From Patescibacteria group bacterium (GTDB lineage Bacteria > Patescibacteriota > Minisyncoccia > Phycocordibacterales > PALSA-1337): a DNA stretch of 46,140 bases. Each line of letters opens with the position of its first letter. Position 1 is the stretch's first letter. Shown in pieces: positions 1-8,410 of this stretch. The translations under genes and the position numbers were made by a program. The DNA lies in NCBI GenBank assembly GCA_018970245.1, contig JAGWWT010000008.1, positions 1-46,140 on the forward strand, in the 5' to 3' direction. Under the pieces are notes generated by a model. That model was not told the origin of the DNA, searched no databases, and saw nothing but the letters and a program-made list of their open reading frames with translations.

Positions 1-119
1 AACGGCACTAACTGTACTCTGTGTTGGACTCATGAAGACTACCACGGTAAGTGGGTAAAGATTCAAGCGTACTTCCAAGACTACGACAGTATCGAATCTG
101 CCTTTCTCGCTCATGCTTT
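1..119. repeat. Left copy of 119-bp terminal direct repeat
   Basis: Bases 1-119 are identical to 46022-46140. The repeat lies inside the endolysin coding sequence and keeps its frame. The simplest reading is overlap of the two ends of a circular or circularly permuted assembly, which gives a unit genome of 46,021 bp. A true short terminal repeat is possible, but one lying inside a gene with no flanking signals is less likely. Confidence 0.95.
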
Positions 120-282
120 TCTTCTGTCTAAGAACCCGAGGTACGCAAAGGCTATGGCAGTTAAGAACAACCCTGAAGCTTTTGCTGCTGCCCTCACTGG
201 TGTATACGCTACTGATCCTGACTATGGAAACAAGCTGATCACCATTATGAGACAAAGCAAGCTAGAGCAATACGATGTTTGA
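1..282 (+). CDS. Endolysin, 3' part (glucosaminidase-like); gene crosses the contig junction
   Basis: This is the C-terminal 93 codons of a gene that starts at 45872. The frame is continuous across the circular junction because 46022 and 1 are the same codon boundary. The joined protein is 143 aa. Its N-terminal part has a short helical lead and the pattern SLAQYALESAWGR followed by NNYFGIKG, which is characteristic of the glucosaminidase (FlgJ/LytG-like) peptidoglycan hydrolase family. The Glu in ALESAWG is the expected catalytic acid. The part seen here includes the conserved aromatic YF and FL segments and ends with a helical tail (NPEAFAAALTGVYATDPDYGNKL, given as its start and end pattern only: NPEAFAAAL to YGNKL). 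No signal peptide is visible, so export probably needs the adjacent holin. It overlaps the next gene by 8 nt. Confidence 0.85.
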   Translation, partial: NGTNCTLCWTHEDYHGKWVKIQAYFQDYDSIESAFLAHAFLLSKNPRYAKAMAVKNNPEAFAAALTGVYATDPDYGNKLITIMRQSKLEQYDV

Positions 283-535
283 GGGACTGCTGAGATGGAC
301 AGGGTATGTGCTAAATGTGGTTCAATCCTTTTGGCGCCCTCTTTTGTGCATGTCGGCGGTAGGTGCGGTAGTGATGAACACTATCTACCTTCCTTGGATC
401 AATCAAACCTCTGTAGGGTTGGAGCCTCTGTCTGTTCTCATCACTTCCATGTCCGGTCTCGCTGCCGTGCATGTGTGGGAGAAGAGGGATCGAGGTTGTA
501 ACACAGAGACTAAACTCACTGACCCCAATAGCTGA
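275..535 (+). CDS. Probable holin (small membrane protein)
   Basis: This 86-aa protein has two or three hydrophobic segments: about residues 9-18, 22-40 (PLLCMSAVGAVVMNTIYL) and 48-67 (LEPLSVLITSMSGLAAVHVW). A charged tail (EKRDR) follows the last segment. Its start overlaps the endolysin stop by 8 nt, so the two are translationally coupled. The size, membrane topology and position directly after Rz, Rz1 and endolysin fit a phage holin that lets endolysin cross the inner membrane. The layout (conserved RP before the main segment, last segment ending in W-E-K) resembles the three-helix GTA-type holins, but this family link is an inference. The downstream bidirectional terminator ends the lysis transcript. 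Confidence 0.65.
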   Translation: MFEGLLRWTGYVLNVVQSFWRPLLCMSAVGAVVMNTIYLPWINQTSVGLEPLSVLITSMSGLAAVHVWEKRDRGCNTETKLTDPNS

Positions 536-545
536 TGGACATAAA

Positions 546-580
546 AAAGCCCCGGCCTCGAAAGAGGACCGGGGTTTATT
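546..580. terminator. Bidirectional rho-independent terminator between convergent operons
   Basis: A GC-rich stem pairs CCCCGGCCTC (550-559) with GAGGACCGGGG (564-574) around a GAAA tetraloop, with one bulged A. Plus-strand transcripts get the T-rich tract after 574. Minus-strand transcripts get the run of A at 543-548, read as U. It sits between the plus-strand lysis genes and the minus-strand virion genes and can stop both. Confidence 0.9.
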
Positions 581-590
581 TGTATTTAAT

Positions 591-851
591 TTAGTGGACG
601 CCTTTCAGCCACTCAATAGCATAACCGAGTGTGGCCAATAGACCACCACCACTGATGATAGAGAACAACCAAAATACACCAGCACCTTTGTACTTGATGG
701 CCAACAGTTGATCCATCTTGTCTTCCACCTTCTTGTTGTGTTCTAACACACGTTGAAGGGTGCTCTCTAGTACAGCGATACGTGACGCATGGTCTGTGAA
801 CTGGTCTCTTTGTTGGCAGCTCTGGCAATAGCTGTCACAATCATCACTCAT
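591..851 (-). CDS. Small coiled-coil membrane protein, unknown
   Basis: This 86-aa protein is last in the minus-strand virion operon. Residues 4-14 carry three cysteines (CDSYCQSC). A predicted amphipathic coiled coil follows at about residues 24-52 (SRIAVLESTLQRVLEHNKK), and one transmembrane segment lies at about 58-80 (GVFWLFSIISGGGLLATLGY). The start overlaps the preceding gene by one base (TAATG), so it is coupled to the large internal protein. A coiled coil with a single C-terminal anchor recalls XhlA-like haemolysin or holin accessory proteins. A second holin or antiholin is therefore possible, but it lies in the structural operon and I cannot decide. Function unknown. Confidence 0.7.
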   Translation of the reverse strand: MSDDCDSYCQSCQQRDQFTDHASRIAVLESTLQRVLEHNKKVEDKMDQLLAIKYKGAGVFWLFSIISGGGLLATLGYAIEWLKGVH

Positions 852-3800
852 TAATTACCTCCAAACATACTCTTTTTAACGTATGAGCGAACTTCCTTCA
901 CTCGTTCTCTGGCGTACTGCCTCTTTGTGTCATCATCAAGATACTGCCATGCCGGTTGATTAATAAGATCACCGAGAGCTTCATGGAGGTAGCTATGAGT
1001 CATACTCTTAAACTGAGCTGCTTCTTCTTTGGTCATAGTGTACTTCTGGCCGTCTCCATAAGAGAATGACTTAGGATCAGGTCCGATAACACCCTTCATA
1101 TCACCTTCACTAAGAGCTGCAATCTCGTTAGCCACAGGATCATTACGGTCCTGAGAAGTAGAAGGGAAGCCAGTGAAGTTCTGCATTGTCCTGCCGTAGT
1201 TATCTTCCTTTGCAGGGAGAGACTGCGACATACCGGGAATACCTGCCTTGATACGATTGGTAATCATTTCACCCAACGTATCCCCACGAGTATCACGAGC
1301 TGTCTTATCAATCACAGATTGGTTAACAGCACGCACACCAGCAGGAACAGCAACGCTACTAGCAAGGTTAGCGATGGCATTCTTAACAGTGCGTTCACCT
1401 TGGTAGGTATCGTCAGCAGCAGCGAGGACAGGAGAGAAGTCCTTAATCCAGCTACCGTCAACAGCAGCACGACCAGCAGTCTTAGCGATAATGCCAGCCA
1501 TGTCTTGACTGTAGAGATCAGGACGACCATGTTCCTTGTACGCATCTACAGCATTAGCTGCAGCAGTGATTACATCAGCAAAAGGAGACAACCCCTTATA
1601 CTTGTAGTATGTATCACCGATCTTGATTGAATTAGGTTGCCACCCAGTATCCATCAACTCCTGACGCTTCCTGTAGTCTGACGGACCATCGCCTGTAATC
1701 TTCCCGCTGAGAGCCAACGGAACAGCTGTACCGATGATTGAAGTACCAAGAGCAATTCGGCTAAGAGCCTTATCTGCTTCAGCACCACCAGCTTTCAGAC
1801 CTGCGATATTGTACCTATCCATTACACCCAAAGGTGAATAGCGAATAGCTGTACGCAGGATTGAATCAGGACGAGTAGTAAAGGGAATCATGAAGTCGAG
1901 GGCTGTCTTAGTAGCACCATCCTTCATAGTGAAAGACCGACTGTTAATCCACTTGGTAATATCAGACGGAGCATCCTTAAACAGAATACGATCTGTTGAA
2001 TTAGCAACCCTCTTCAATACTTCTGTAGAAGGGTTAGCCATGAAGTCCTTCATGAACTGAGGCATATCCTTCAGAGGAACAGAAGAGTCTTTCATTGCCT
2101 TAGCAGCTTCACCCCACAGAGCTGAAGACTGCACAATCTTACCCATGAACCCTTCGACGTTGTGAAGGACAGCAGTAGGAATACCCACACCCTGTTGCAG
2201 CGACGCCCCTTCTTCATTGCGAAGGAAAGACATAGCAGCGTTCTTCAGACCATTCTCAGGATACGCATCCTTCAGAGCTGAACCAAGACCGTGGATCATA
2301 CCAGCAACGCGAGCAGCCACCTGAGTAGCGTACACTCGATTTGTAGCATCCGGCATATTGCTGAACCGACGAGCCTGACCCAACAGAGACGCACCACCTT
2401 CTGACGCAATGTCAGCAAGAAGGTTGCTCATCATACCTGTGTAGTAATAGGCGTGAGTAAACGGGTTTGACAGAATGTTGTTCCTAAACAGGTCCAACAG
2501 TTCGTTAGGTTCAATCTCCTTCGACATCTTGATAAACTTCTCAAGAGTTTCAGGATCGTCTTTCAGACCTTTAAGGATTGTAGCCTTCTGCGAAGGATTA
2601 AGATCAGAAGCAGGACCGCTGATGATACGACGACCACCAAGCAGACTACCGCTGAAGTTAGCAATCTCTTCGTCTCGGTTCAATGCTTTCTTAGCAAAGT
2701 CCCAAGCTTGAGAGACAGCATCCCGTACAGACTGTGGAGCACTTTCACCAAGGTCTTTAGTGTTATCGGCAAGATTAACAGCCCGCTGAACAGCCTGACG
2801 ACTGATAGTACGAGTAGCCAACTGAAGAGCATGACCATTGTCTTCGTTGACCTTCATGTTCAGAAGATCATCCTCAGAATGGTTCTGCAGAAGATTCCAA
2901 GCGTCTTCTTTCTGCTTATCAAATGTCTGCGGCTCTACGTCTTTAGACATAGAAGCAGCAACACGATCCAGACCTTCCTTCAGTTCATCACTACCAAAGA
3001 TACGATCTTTGTTAATCGTAGTAGTCCGAGGAATTTCAGTAGTTACCGACGGAGAGTTATCACTGATTGAAGTGTCTGCTGGCTGCTGGTACTGAGGAGC
3101 ATGAGGACGCATATCAGGAGCATCTTCAGGATGAAGATCGTTACGAAGACGATCAGCATCAAAGACAATCTCTCGTCCCGGATTAGCACCGCTGATACGA
3201 TGAGCAACTACAGTTTCAACTTCAGGATGAGCTTCAACGATCTTCTGAAGAAGCTGACGAGAAGCTGCTGCACCAATGGAAGCTTTATTCTCCTTATCAC
3301 CGATGTCAATGCTATGGAGAGCACCATCTTCAACGTCGTAACTACCCTTAACAGTTTGACCGTTGGGAGCTGTGTATTTGAACGTATGATTAGGTTGGTT
3401 AAGGCCGTTGTCATCTACAGAAGGACGTTCAGTAGTAGTGAACTTGCCGTCGTCTTTTTGAGGAACTTCAGCAGTAGTTGTTTCTTCCTGAGGGACAGGA
3501 GCGTACCCGTCTTGAGGGTTGGCGTCCTGAATCTTCTTAACTTCGTTACGGAGAATGTTACCTTCGTTCCGACTAATCGGATGAGGGGCACCAGTCTCGG
3601 GATGCTGAAGAACTACCTGACCGGGCTTACCGTTCTCATCAAGGTAGACACGCCCAGTGGCTTTGACGTTACCATCACTGTCCTGAAGTTCAACGTCATG
3701 ACCCGGAGTACCAACGTCAGACGGAGTCTTCTGTGTGACAATCTTATCACCTTCAGAAAGACCACGACTCCAATTAATAGGAGGGGTGGCGTTACCCATT

Positions 3801-4552
3801 GCCTTCTGTTGAACATACCAGTTAACAGTCGGATCGGTATCAGGATAGGCTTTCATGATGTCGTCAAAAGACGCACCATCGTTAACCATCTGCTGAATGG
3901 CAGCCTTCTTCTGAGCAACTGTAATGTCTTCAACAGCGTCAGCAGCAGGCTTCTTAAAGTACGACAGAGCAGCTGACCCAGCTTCACCAAGAGCGTGAAG
4001 GCCACCAGCCAGACCACCTTCGATCAAGGCTTGAGGAATGTCGTAGCCCTGCTGGACACCAGCGTTATTGTTCTCAGCTTGGTTAGCCAGAGACGAACCG
4101 ACGTTAGCTGCACCAACTGAAGCAATACGTGAGGCAGCGGCAGCCAGCGGAGACATACCCTTAGAGGCAACACCACCAAAAGCCCACACAGGGTTGACAC
4201 CACCGAGACCACCCAGAACCTGAGCAGCTGTGTTAGTCCAACCACTGCCGGGGTCTTGCTGATCCAACTGATTGTAGTGATCAATGTCGGCCTTACGAGC
4301 AGCAGACAAAGCCTTCCACCAATCCCCGTCTGACATACCCTTCGGCTTCATATAGCCAGTGTAGTACATCGCATTCTGGACTAGGTTGCCAGCAAAGCCT
4401 TCTTGGGCTGCCTTAGCGTAATCGTCTTGCTCACGGTCCAACCACGACCGCTGAGGGGGAGTGGACGGAGTTGAAGCAGCAGGAACATATCCGTCTTGAG
4501 AGGAAGGCTGACTACCGCCAGCAGGAACGTAACCATCTTGTGTATCAGCCAT
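851..4552 (-). CDS. Large internal virion / DNA-ejection protein
   Basis: At 1,233 aa this is the largest protein of the genome. It lies at the end of the virion operon, where podoviruses encode the big internal proteins ejected with the DNA (T7 gp16-like, P22 gp16-like position). The N terminus carries two copies of the heptad QDGYVPA (residues about 5-11 and 19-25), and a related QDGYAPV recurs near residue 350. The middle is Pro, Asp and Thr rich and looks disordered. The last 500 residues are richer in helices and include hydrophobic stretches such as ALSRIALGTSIIGTAVPLAL. I see no lysozyme or transglycosylase motif. The role is inferred from size and gene order, not from a recognised domain. 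Confidence 0.7.
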   Translation of the reverse strand: MADTQDGYVPAGGSQPSSQDGYVPAASTPSTPPQRSWLDREQDDYAKAAQEGFAGNLVQNAMYYTGYMKPKGMSDGDWWKALSAARKADIDHYNQLDQQDPGSGWTNTAAQVLGGLGGVNPVWAFGGVASKGMSPLAAAASRIASVGAANVGSSLANQAENNNAGVQQGYDIPQALIEGGLAGGLHALGEAGSAALSYFKKPAADAVEDITVAQKKAAIQQMVNDGASFDDIMKAYPDTDPTVNWYVQQKAMGNATPPINWSRGLSEGDKIVTQKTPSDVGTPGHDVELQDSDGNVKATGRVYLDENGKPGQVVLQHPETGAPHPISRNEGNILRNEVKKIQDANPQDGYAPVPQEETTTAEVPQKDDGKFTTTERPSVDDNGLNQPNHTFKYTAPNGQTVKGSYDVEDGALHSIDIGDKENKASIGAAASRQLLQKIVEAHPEVETVVAHRISGANPGREIVFDADRLRNDLHPEDAPDMRPHAPQYQQPADTSISDNSPSVTTEIPRTTTINKDRIFGSDELKEGLDRVAASMSKDVEPQTFDKQKEDAWNLLQNHSEDDLLNMKVNEDNGHALQLATRTISRQAVQRAVNLADNTKDLGESAPQSVRDAVSQAWDFAKKALNRDEEIANFSGSLLGGRRIISGPASDLNPSQKATILKGLKDDPETLEKFIKMSKEIEPNELLDLFRNNILSNPFTHAYYYTGMMSNLLADIASEGGASLLGQARRFSNMPDATNRVYATQVAARVAGMIHGLGSALKDAYPENGLKNAAMSFLRNEEGASLQQGVGIPTAVLHNVEGFMGKIVQSSALWGEAAKAMKDSSVPLKDMPQFMKDFMANPSTEVLKRVANSTDRILFKDAPSDITKWINSRSFTMKDGATKTALDFMIPFTTRPDSILRTAIRYSPLGVMDRYNIAGLKAGGAEADKALSRIALGTSIIGTAVPLALSGKITGDGPSDYRKRQELMDTGWQPNSIKIGDTYYKYKGLSPFADVITAAANAVDAYKEHGRPDLYSQDMAGIIAKTAGRAAVDGSWIKDFSPVLAAADDTYQGERTVKNAIANLASSVAVPAGVRAVNQSVIDKTARDTRGDTLGEMITNRIKAGIPGMSQSLPAKEDNYGRTMQNFTGFPSTSQDRNDPVANEIAALSEGDMKGVIGPDPKSFSYGDGQKYTMTKEEAAQFKSMTHSYLHEALGDLINQPAWQYLDDDTKRQYARERVKEVRSYVKKSMFGGN

Positions 4553-4561
4553 TATTACCTC

Positions 4562-5689
4562 TTACATTTTAGTCCAAGTCTTACCATCTTTAGAGATGAA
4601 AGCCTTTTTGTTATTAACGTACCAAGCATCACCCGGGGATTTAGGAGGATGTGAAGGCATACCTGCAGGAGACCAACCACCTTTACCGGGACGAAGAGAA
4701 GGATCATTAACAGGAATGATCTTACCTGTATTAGGATCGGTGTACCGTTGCTTCTCAAGACTGAGGCGACCCTTGGCCACACCAATCTGAGCAGCAGCCG
4801 CAGCAGCACGACCAGCTTGAGCGCCACCAACAACCTTATTATACTCCGCACGGCTATCAGCGTTCTGCTGAGCAATACCCAGCATACCAACCTTATACGG
4901 GTTAGTTGTCGACAAAGCAATGTTCTTCAGTCGTTCGGGATCAGGCTTACCGCTACTGTCGGTAGGATACTCTTCAGGAATACCCAGCTCGTCTGTAGAA
5001 CCACCAACACGGTTAAGCAGAGCTTGAGCCAATTGGTAGTTATGCTTGTAGTTATCGGGAGTTGAAGTACCAATGAGAGACAGTGCTCTATCTCCGGCTT
5101 TACTCCTAATGTCCTGAAGTTTTGACTGCTGTTCCAAAGCCGCTGTAGCCAACTGACTACGAGCCTGAGCCTGTTGGAGAGGACGCATCAAAGCAGAGTT
5201 GTAAAGCTGCTGTGCTCCCTGTGTGTCACCAGTAGCTGCCAATTTCTGAGCAGCTTCCATCGGATTATCAGTGAAGTTCTGCATAGCATTAGCTTGTGCC
5301 CTCAGCATCGGATCACCGCTGTAAGGGTTGTGCCAACCAGCACCCATTGCAACTACGTCACCAAGCCAATCCAGTAGCTTCTTAGGCGTGCCGCCGATAC
5401 CAAGGATAGAAGTCAGAGCATGATTAGGAACGCTCTGAGGAAGCTGCGGATTGTAGTTAATATCTACAGGAGTATCATTCGCCTGCAGCGGAGAAGAATT
5501 GATACCAATGGGCCCACCGTTAAGCTGAGGCTGAGACGGCTGAGCTGCCACTGTAATCCCTTGATTCTGTCCCTCTTGAGGAGTGTACTGAGGAGTAGGA
5601 ATTTGAGACAGCTGAGACATCAGAGACAGCGGACTGCTCTGTTGAATAGTGGGCGTCTGACCCAATACGTAATCTAGAATACCTGACAT
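4562..5689 (-). CDS. Virion-associated protein, unknown (ejection-protein position)
   Basis: This 375-aa protein has a Gln, Pro and Ser-rich N terminus (residues 1-90) and an Ala/Gln-rich helical core with several QAQARSQLATAALEQQ-type segments (about 130-200). A Gly-rich basic linker precedes a short C-terminal module, WYVNNKKAFISKDGKTW. That ending resembles a small beta hairpin, but I do not recognise the family. It lies between the large internal protein and two small Gly/Ser-rich proteins, the usual place for podovirus ejection proteins. The gene ends 9 nt before the next start. Its long helical, low-complexity make-up fits a protein that must unfold to leave the capsid, which is an inference. 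Confidence 0.6.
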   Translation of the reverse strand: MSGILDYVLGQTPTIQQSSPLSLMSQLSQIPTPQYTPQEGQNQGITVAAQPSQPQLNGGPIGINSSPLQANDTPVDINYNPQLPQSVPNHALTSILGIGGTPKKLLDWLGDVVAMGAGWHNPYSGDPMLRAQANAMQNFTDNPMEAAQKLAATGDTQGAQQLYNSALMRPLQQAQARSQLATAALEQQSKLQDIRSKAGDRALSLIGTSTPDNYKHNYQLAQALLNRVGGSTDELGIPEEYPTDSSGKPDPERLKNIALSTTNPYKVGMLGIAQQNADSRAEYNKVVGGAQAGRAAAAAAQIGVAKGRLSLEKQRYTDPNTGKIIPVNDPSLRPGKGGWSPAGMPSHPPKSPGDAWYVNNKKAFISKDGKTWTKM

Positions 5690-5698
5690 CTTAGTTCC

Positions 5699-5962
5699 TT
5701 ACCTCATCAAACTCTGTAAGAAGTTTGTTAGTGAAGACGTACCTCCACCGTTAAACGTCTTATACAGACTGTCCCATGAAGGCTGTTGAGATGGACTTTG
5801 CATCATTCCACCTGTAGCAAAATTAGGAGTGGGATCAGGAGGACTTTGAAGTATGTTTTTCAAAGAGTCTCCAAACAAATTAGACAGAGACGATCCACCA
5901 GCAGCCTCTTCTCCAAGAGCTTCTGCGCCGCCGCCAGCAAGAGATGCAAGTAGATCACCCAT
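5699..5962 (-). CDS. Small Gly/Ser-rich virion operon protein, unknown
   Basis: This 87-aa protein begins MGDLLASLAGGGAEALGEEA and has a Pro/Gln/Ser-rich middle. It ends with an amphipathic segment (SSLTNFLQSLMR). It starts one base inside the stop of the preceding gene (TAATG), showing tight coupling. No family is recognised. Position and composition suggest a minor virion component or a cofactor of the ejection proteins. Confidence 0.6.
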   Translation of the reverse strand: MGDLLASLAGGGAEALGEEAAGGSSLSNLFGDSLKNILQSPPDPTPNFATGGMMQSPSQQPSWDSLYKTFNGGGTSSLTNFLQSLMR

Positions 5963-6393
5963 TACAGACCCAATCCGCTCTTAGACTTACCACTCTGGTT
6001 AGTCGTACTACCAGCGCTACCAAGAATACCAGCGCTCTGCAGACCCAACCCAGCCAGACCCATCTGGTTCTGAAGGTAGTTGTTGTAATACTGCTGAGCC
6101 GTAGTCTGACCGTAGTTAGACAAAGCTTTCAATGTGCTACCACTATTCAGTAGGCCACTAGCTGCGGCGTTACCTGTAATAGCTTGACTGCCCAGCTTCA
6201 TTGTATTCTGGTAGCCAGCTGAGTTCTCATAGTTATTGAGACCGCTGGTGTTGCCATTAAGCAGCGAAGAGATCGCTGAAATAGCTGTGTTACCAGTGTT
6301 AATGTTGCCAGTCAGAAGGTTCTTTAGAGTACCGTATGCTTGGTTAGAAGTAGTCGACGATGACGAAGAATTACTACCGAGTAGGCTTCCCAT
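5962..6393 (-). CDS. Small internal/DNA-transfer protein candidate
   Basis: This 143-aa protein is very rich in Gly, Ser, Asn and Ala. It starts MGSLLGSNSSSSSTTS, continues with short amphipathic helices (TLKNLLTG, AISAISSLLNG, QQYYNNYLQNQMGLAGLGL) and ends in a basic Gly-rich tail (GKSKSGLGL). This pattern is common in small ejection proteins of P22-like and T7-like phages, such as gp7 or gp14-like proteins. I infer the role from composition and position after the gp13-like gene. It begins 1 nt after the preceding stop and shares its own stop with the next start. Confidence 0.6.
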   Translation of the reverse strand: MGSLLGSNSSSSSTTSNQAYGTLKNLLTGNINTGNTAISAISSLLNGNTSGLNNYENSAGYQNTMKLGSQAITGNAAASGLLNSGSTLKALSNYGQTTAQQYYNNYLQNQMGLAGLGLQSAGILGSAGSTTNQSGKSKSGLGL

Positions 6394-6813
6394 TTATTTG
6401 TCCTTAAAAATAGGTCTGAATAGAACAAAGAGTTCACACGGAGGAGACAAGGTGGGAAGAGCCCCCAATGATGTAAAGCCCAGCTGACGTGCAGCCCACC
6501 TTGCATCTCTCCGGTCAAGAGGACTATATCCTCTCATTGTCTTAACGGCTGGGAAGTTGTCCCATACGAAGTCGATCATGCTCTTACTTGCGTTAAGAGC
6601 TTTCCTTCCTCGAATATCTGCTAGATGAAAGTGGTGGCCGTTATAGATACCATTACCACTGTCTTCAAACATTCCGATACTGCCTTCACCAGTGGCTACA
6701 ACAAAATTGTCTTTGTCGTTCATCCATTTAGTAAGGCGGTCAATCGTCAGGTGTTCTCGATACACAGACAAGATGTCGAATACTTCCTGAGGGTCTGTTG
6801 CTTTATGTACCAT
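6394..6813 (-). CDS. GNAT-fold internal virion protein (T7 gp13-like)
   Basis: This 139-aa protein reads like the DUF2824/T7 gp13 group, small proteins with an acetyltransferase-type fold in podovirus virion operons. Visible features are an N-terminal helix pair (EVFDILSVYREHL, RLTKWMNDKDN), a beta core (FVVATGEGSIGMFEDSG, GIYNGHHFHLADIRGRKA), a helix (ASKSMIDFVWDNFPA) and the closing R-D-A-R-W-A-A-R-Q-L-GF segment typical of the GNAT C-terminal half. Enzymatic acetyl transfer is not shown by the sequence. Family examples act in virion assembly or internal core formation. The gene begins 8 nt after the fibre gene upstream. Confidence 0.65.
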   Translation of the reverse strand: MVHKATDPQEVFDILSVYREHLTIDRLTKWMNDKDNFVVATGEGSIGMFEDSGNGIYNGHHFHLADIRGRKALNASKSMIDFVWDNFPAVKTMRGYSPLDRRDARWAARQLGFTSLGALPTLSPPCELFVLFRPIFKDK

Positions 6814-6821
6814 AACACCTC

Positions 6822-7637
6822 TTAGATTGATTCAAGCTTATATCGACCTGCTTGGAATGTTGCAGTAGAGCTTGTGTTTTCAATGTAGAAATAACCAGTC
6901 CCTCGAAGAGGAATCGTCCCGCTGTTATCAGGAGACCATGTCTGGTGATTACAGTTGACACCCAAAGAACCTTCATAGAAGTAGGTATCAGCTGTCACAC
7001 TGTTGGTGATAGAAAGGTTCATCAACCACGGGCCAGTCAGCGTCCTGCCTTCAGAGTTTGCATTAAAAGGAGTCCACGAAGGGCTGCTTGTAGAGTTCTG
7101 GTAGTAGAGGACGTTATTGCTGTCTACTTGTGATGTAAAGGCTACACCACGAACACCGTCTTGTGAATAGAAAAGAGACAGTTCACCATGGCCGTAGTTG
7201 TTGTAGTTATCAAACAACACCTGCCCGGTTAGAGTCTTTCCTGCTCCAAAAGAAATTGACTGATCACTTCGTGTAAATGTCTTACCACCAATTGTAACGG
7301 TGACACCACCAGTGAAAGTCAGGGCATTCCACGTAGAACCGCCCCCACCTCTGATTGTTACCGTCGCTTCACCCGTTCCAGTAGTAGAGACAGTAGCACC
7401 TGAGAAGACAAGATTATTGACATTGCTTTCAGTTGTTGTGCCATCACTGACAGAAAGACTGCCGCCGCTTTGAGTAAGCCATGTAGTACCATCTGCACTC
7501 AATAGATAAAGGGTTTTAGTGTCTGTCGCCCAATACATAGCCGCAGTACCAGCAGCATAAGTGATAGATGATGGAGTTGGCTTAGCAGAGTCAAGGCCAC
7601 GGCCAAGATAGTCTACAAGTCTAGAAGTTGCTGTCAT
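6822..7637 (-). CDS. Tail fibre-like beta-rich protein
   Basis: The 271-aa reading starts at the ATG at 7637 (MTATSRLVDYLG), which overlaps the upstream stop as TAATG and has AAGGAT 8 nt upstream. A longer in-frame extension exists but lacks this spacing. The N terminus has the form seen in virion-attached fibres (LVDYLGRGLDSAKP, then YWATDTKTLYLL). Gly/Thr/Ser-rich beta repeats follow (GATVSTTGTGEATVTIRGGG), and a C-terminal module ends with FQAGRYKLESI. It is likely a distal adhesin that contacts the host surface. I see no enzymatic motif. Confidence 0.65.
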   Translation of the reverse strand: MTATSRLVDYLGRGLDSAKPTPSSITYAAGTAAMYWATDTKTLYLLSADGTTWLTQSGGSLSVSDGTTTESNVNNLVFSGATVSTTGTGEATVTIRGGGGSTWNALTFTGGVTVTIGGKTFTRSDQSISFGAGKTLTGQVLFDNYNNYGHGELSLFYSQDGVRGVAFTSQVDSNNVLYYQNSTSSPSWTPFNANSEGRTLTGPWLMNLSITNSVTADTYFYEGSLGVNCNHQTWSPDNSGTIPLRGTGYFYIENTSSTATFQAGRYKLESI

Positions 7638-8410
7638 TAAAGAATCCTTACCATTACACACTGACCGTAGGCATCAGCAACCAAATTAGGTCCGGGCAAT
7701 TCGCCAGTAACTGTTGGAGCCCATATACCGCTGTTTACATCTACAGTGGCAACTCCACTACTTTCAGTAACTATGAAATTAGAAGAGAAATTAATAGTTG
7801 AAATGCCAGCAGTAGAGTTAACAGTGATGCCGTTAAAGCCCGGGATGTTTACTGTAAAATTAGGAGCTGTACCCGTTACAGTAACACCACTTCCAGTGAA
7901 AGAATATACGTTGGGAACTACAGCAGTGAGAGTAATATCAACTTCACCTGTAGTCGGGTTAGTGACTGAAGTCCAACCTGTTCCCAGCAACTTTAGCTTA
8001 GTGATTCCTGTGAACGATGACGTTCCGTAGTCTACCTCTAGCGTCCCACTTGTACCATTGGAAGCAGCAATAACCCTACCATATGTATCAACAGTGATAT
8101 TGGCGTTAGTATAACTACCAGCTGTAACACCTGAAGGAGCAATACCGTAAGTAATCGGAGCACCCTTCAGAAGACCTGAAGCAGGAGTCAGAAGAACCAA
8201 CCCCTGAGAAGCTTCAAACTTACTGTTCTGCAACGCAGTAACTTCAGTAGTTAGTGTTGTAATGTCTGTTGAGTTAGTGCTGATTTGACCACCGTGGTTT
8301 GAGATGTACCTCATAAAGTAGTCAGTAGGGTTGCCGTTGTTATCTACAATCGGGAAGCGCTGCTGCAGTGGTTGAATGGGAGTAACCGGAGTAGCACCAT
8401 TACTTGCCAT
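7637..8410 (-). CDS. Tail fibre / head-tail knob-like adhesin
   Basis: The start at 8410 (MASNGATPVTPIQPL) is chosen because GGAGGT lies 5 nt upstream. A longer in-frame ORF reaches 8446. The 257-aa protein has an N-terminal PIVDNNGNPTDYFMRYI motif followed by a short coiled coil (TDITTLTTEVTALQNS, about residues 50-65). This arrangement is common where a phage fibre docks on the tail. The rest is Thr/Gly/Val-rich beta structure (VPNVYSFTGSGVTVTGTAP). It overlaps the upstream gene by 11 nt and the downstream fibre gene by one base. Fibre function is inferred from architecture and position. Confidence 0.7.
   Translation of the reverse strand: MASNGATPVTPIQPLQQRFPIVDNNGNPTDYFMRYISNHGGQISTNSTDITTLTTEVTALQNSKFEASQGLVLLTPASGLLKGAPITYGIAPSGVTAGSYTNANITVDTYGRVIAASNGTSGTLEVDYGTSSFTGITKLKLLGTGWTSVTNPTTGEVDITLTAVVPNVYSFTGSGVTVTGTAPNFTVNIPGFNGITVNSTAGISTINFSSNFIVTESSGVATVDVNSGIWAPTVTGELPGPNLVADAYGQCVMVRIL

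Noticed and set aside
3101-3976. 291-codon plus-strand ORF opposite the large internal protein gene
   Set aside because: It is antisense to a convincing minus-strand gene, has skewed Arg/Ser/Thr composition, and no ribosome site; the sense frame explains it.
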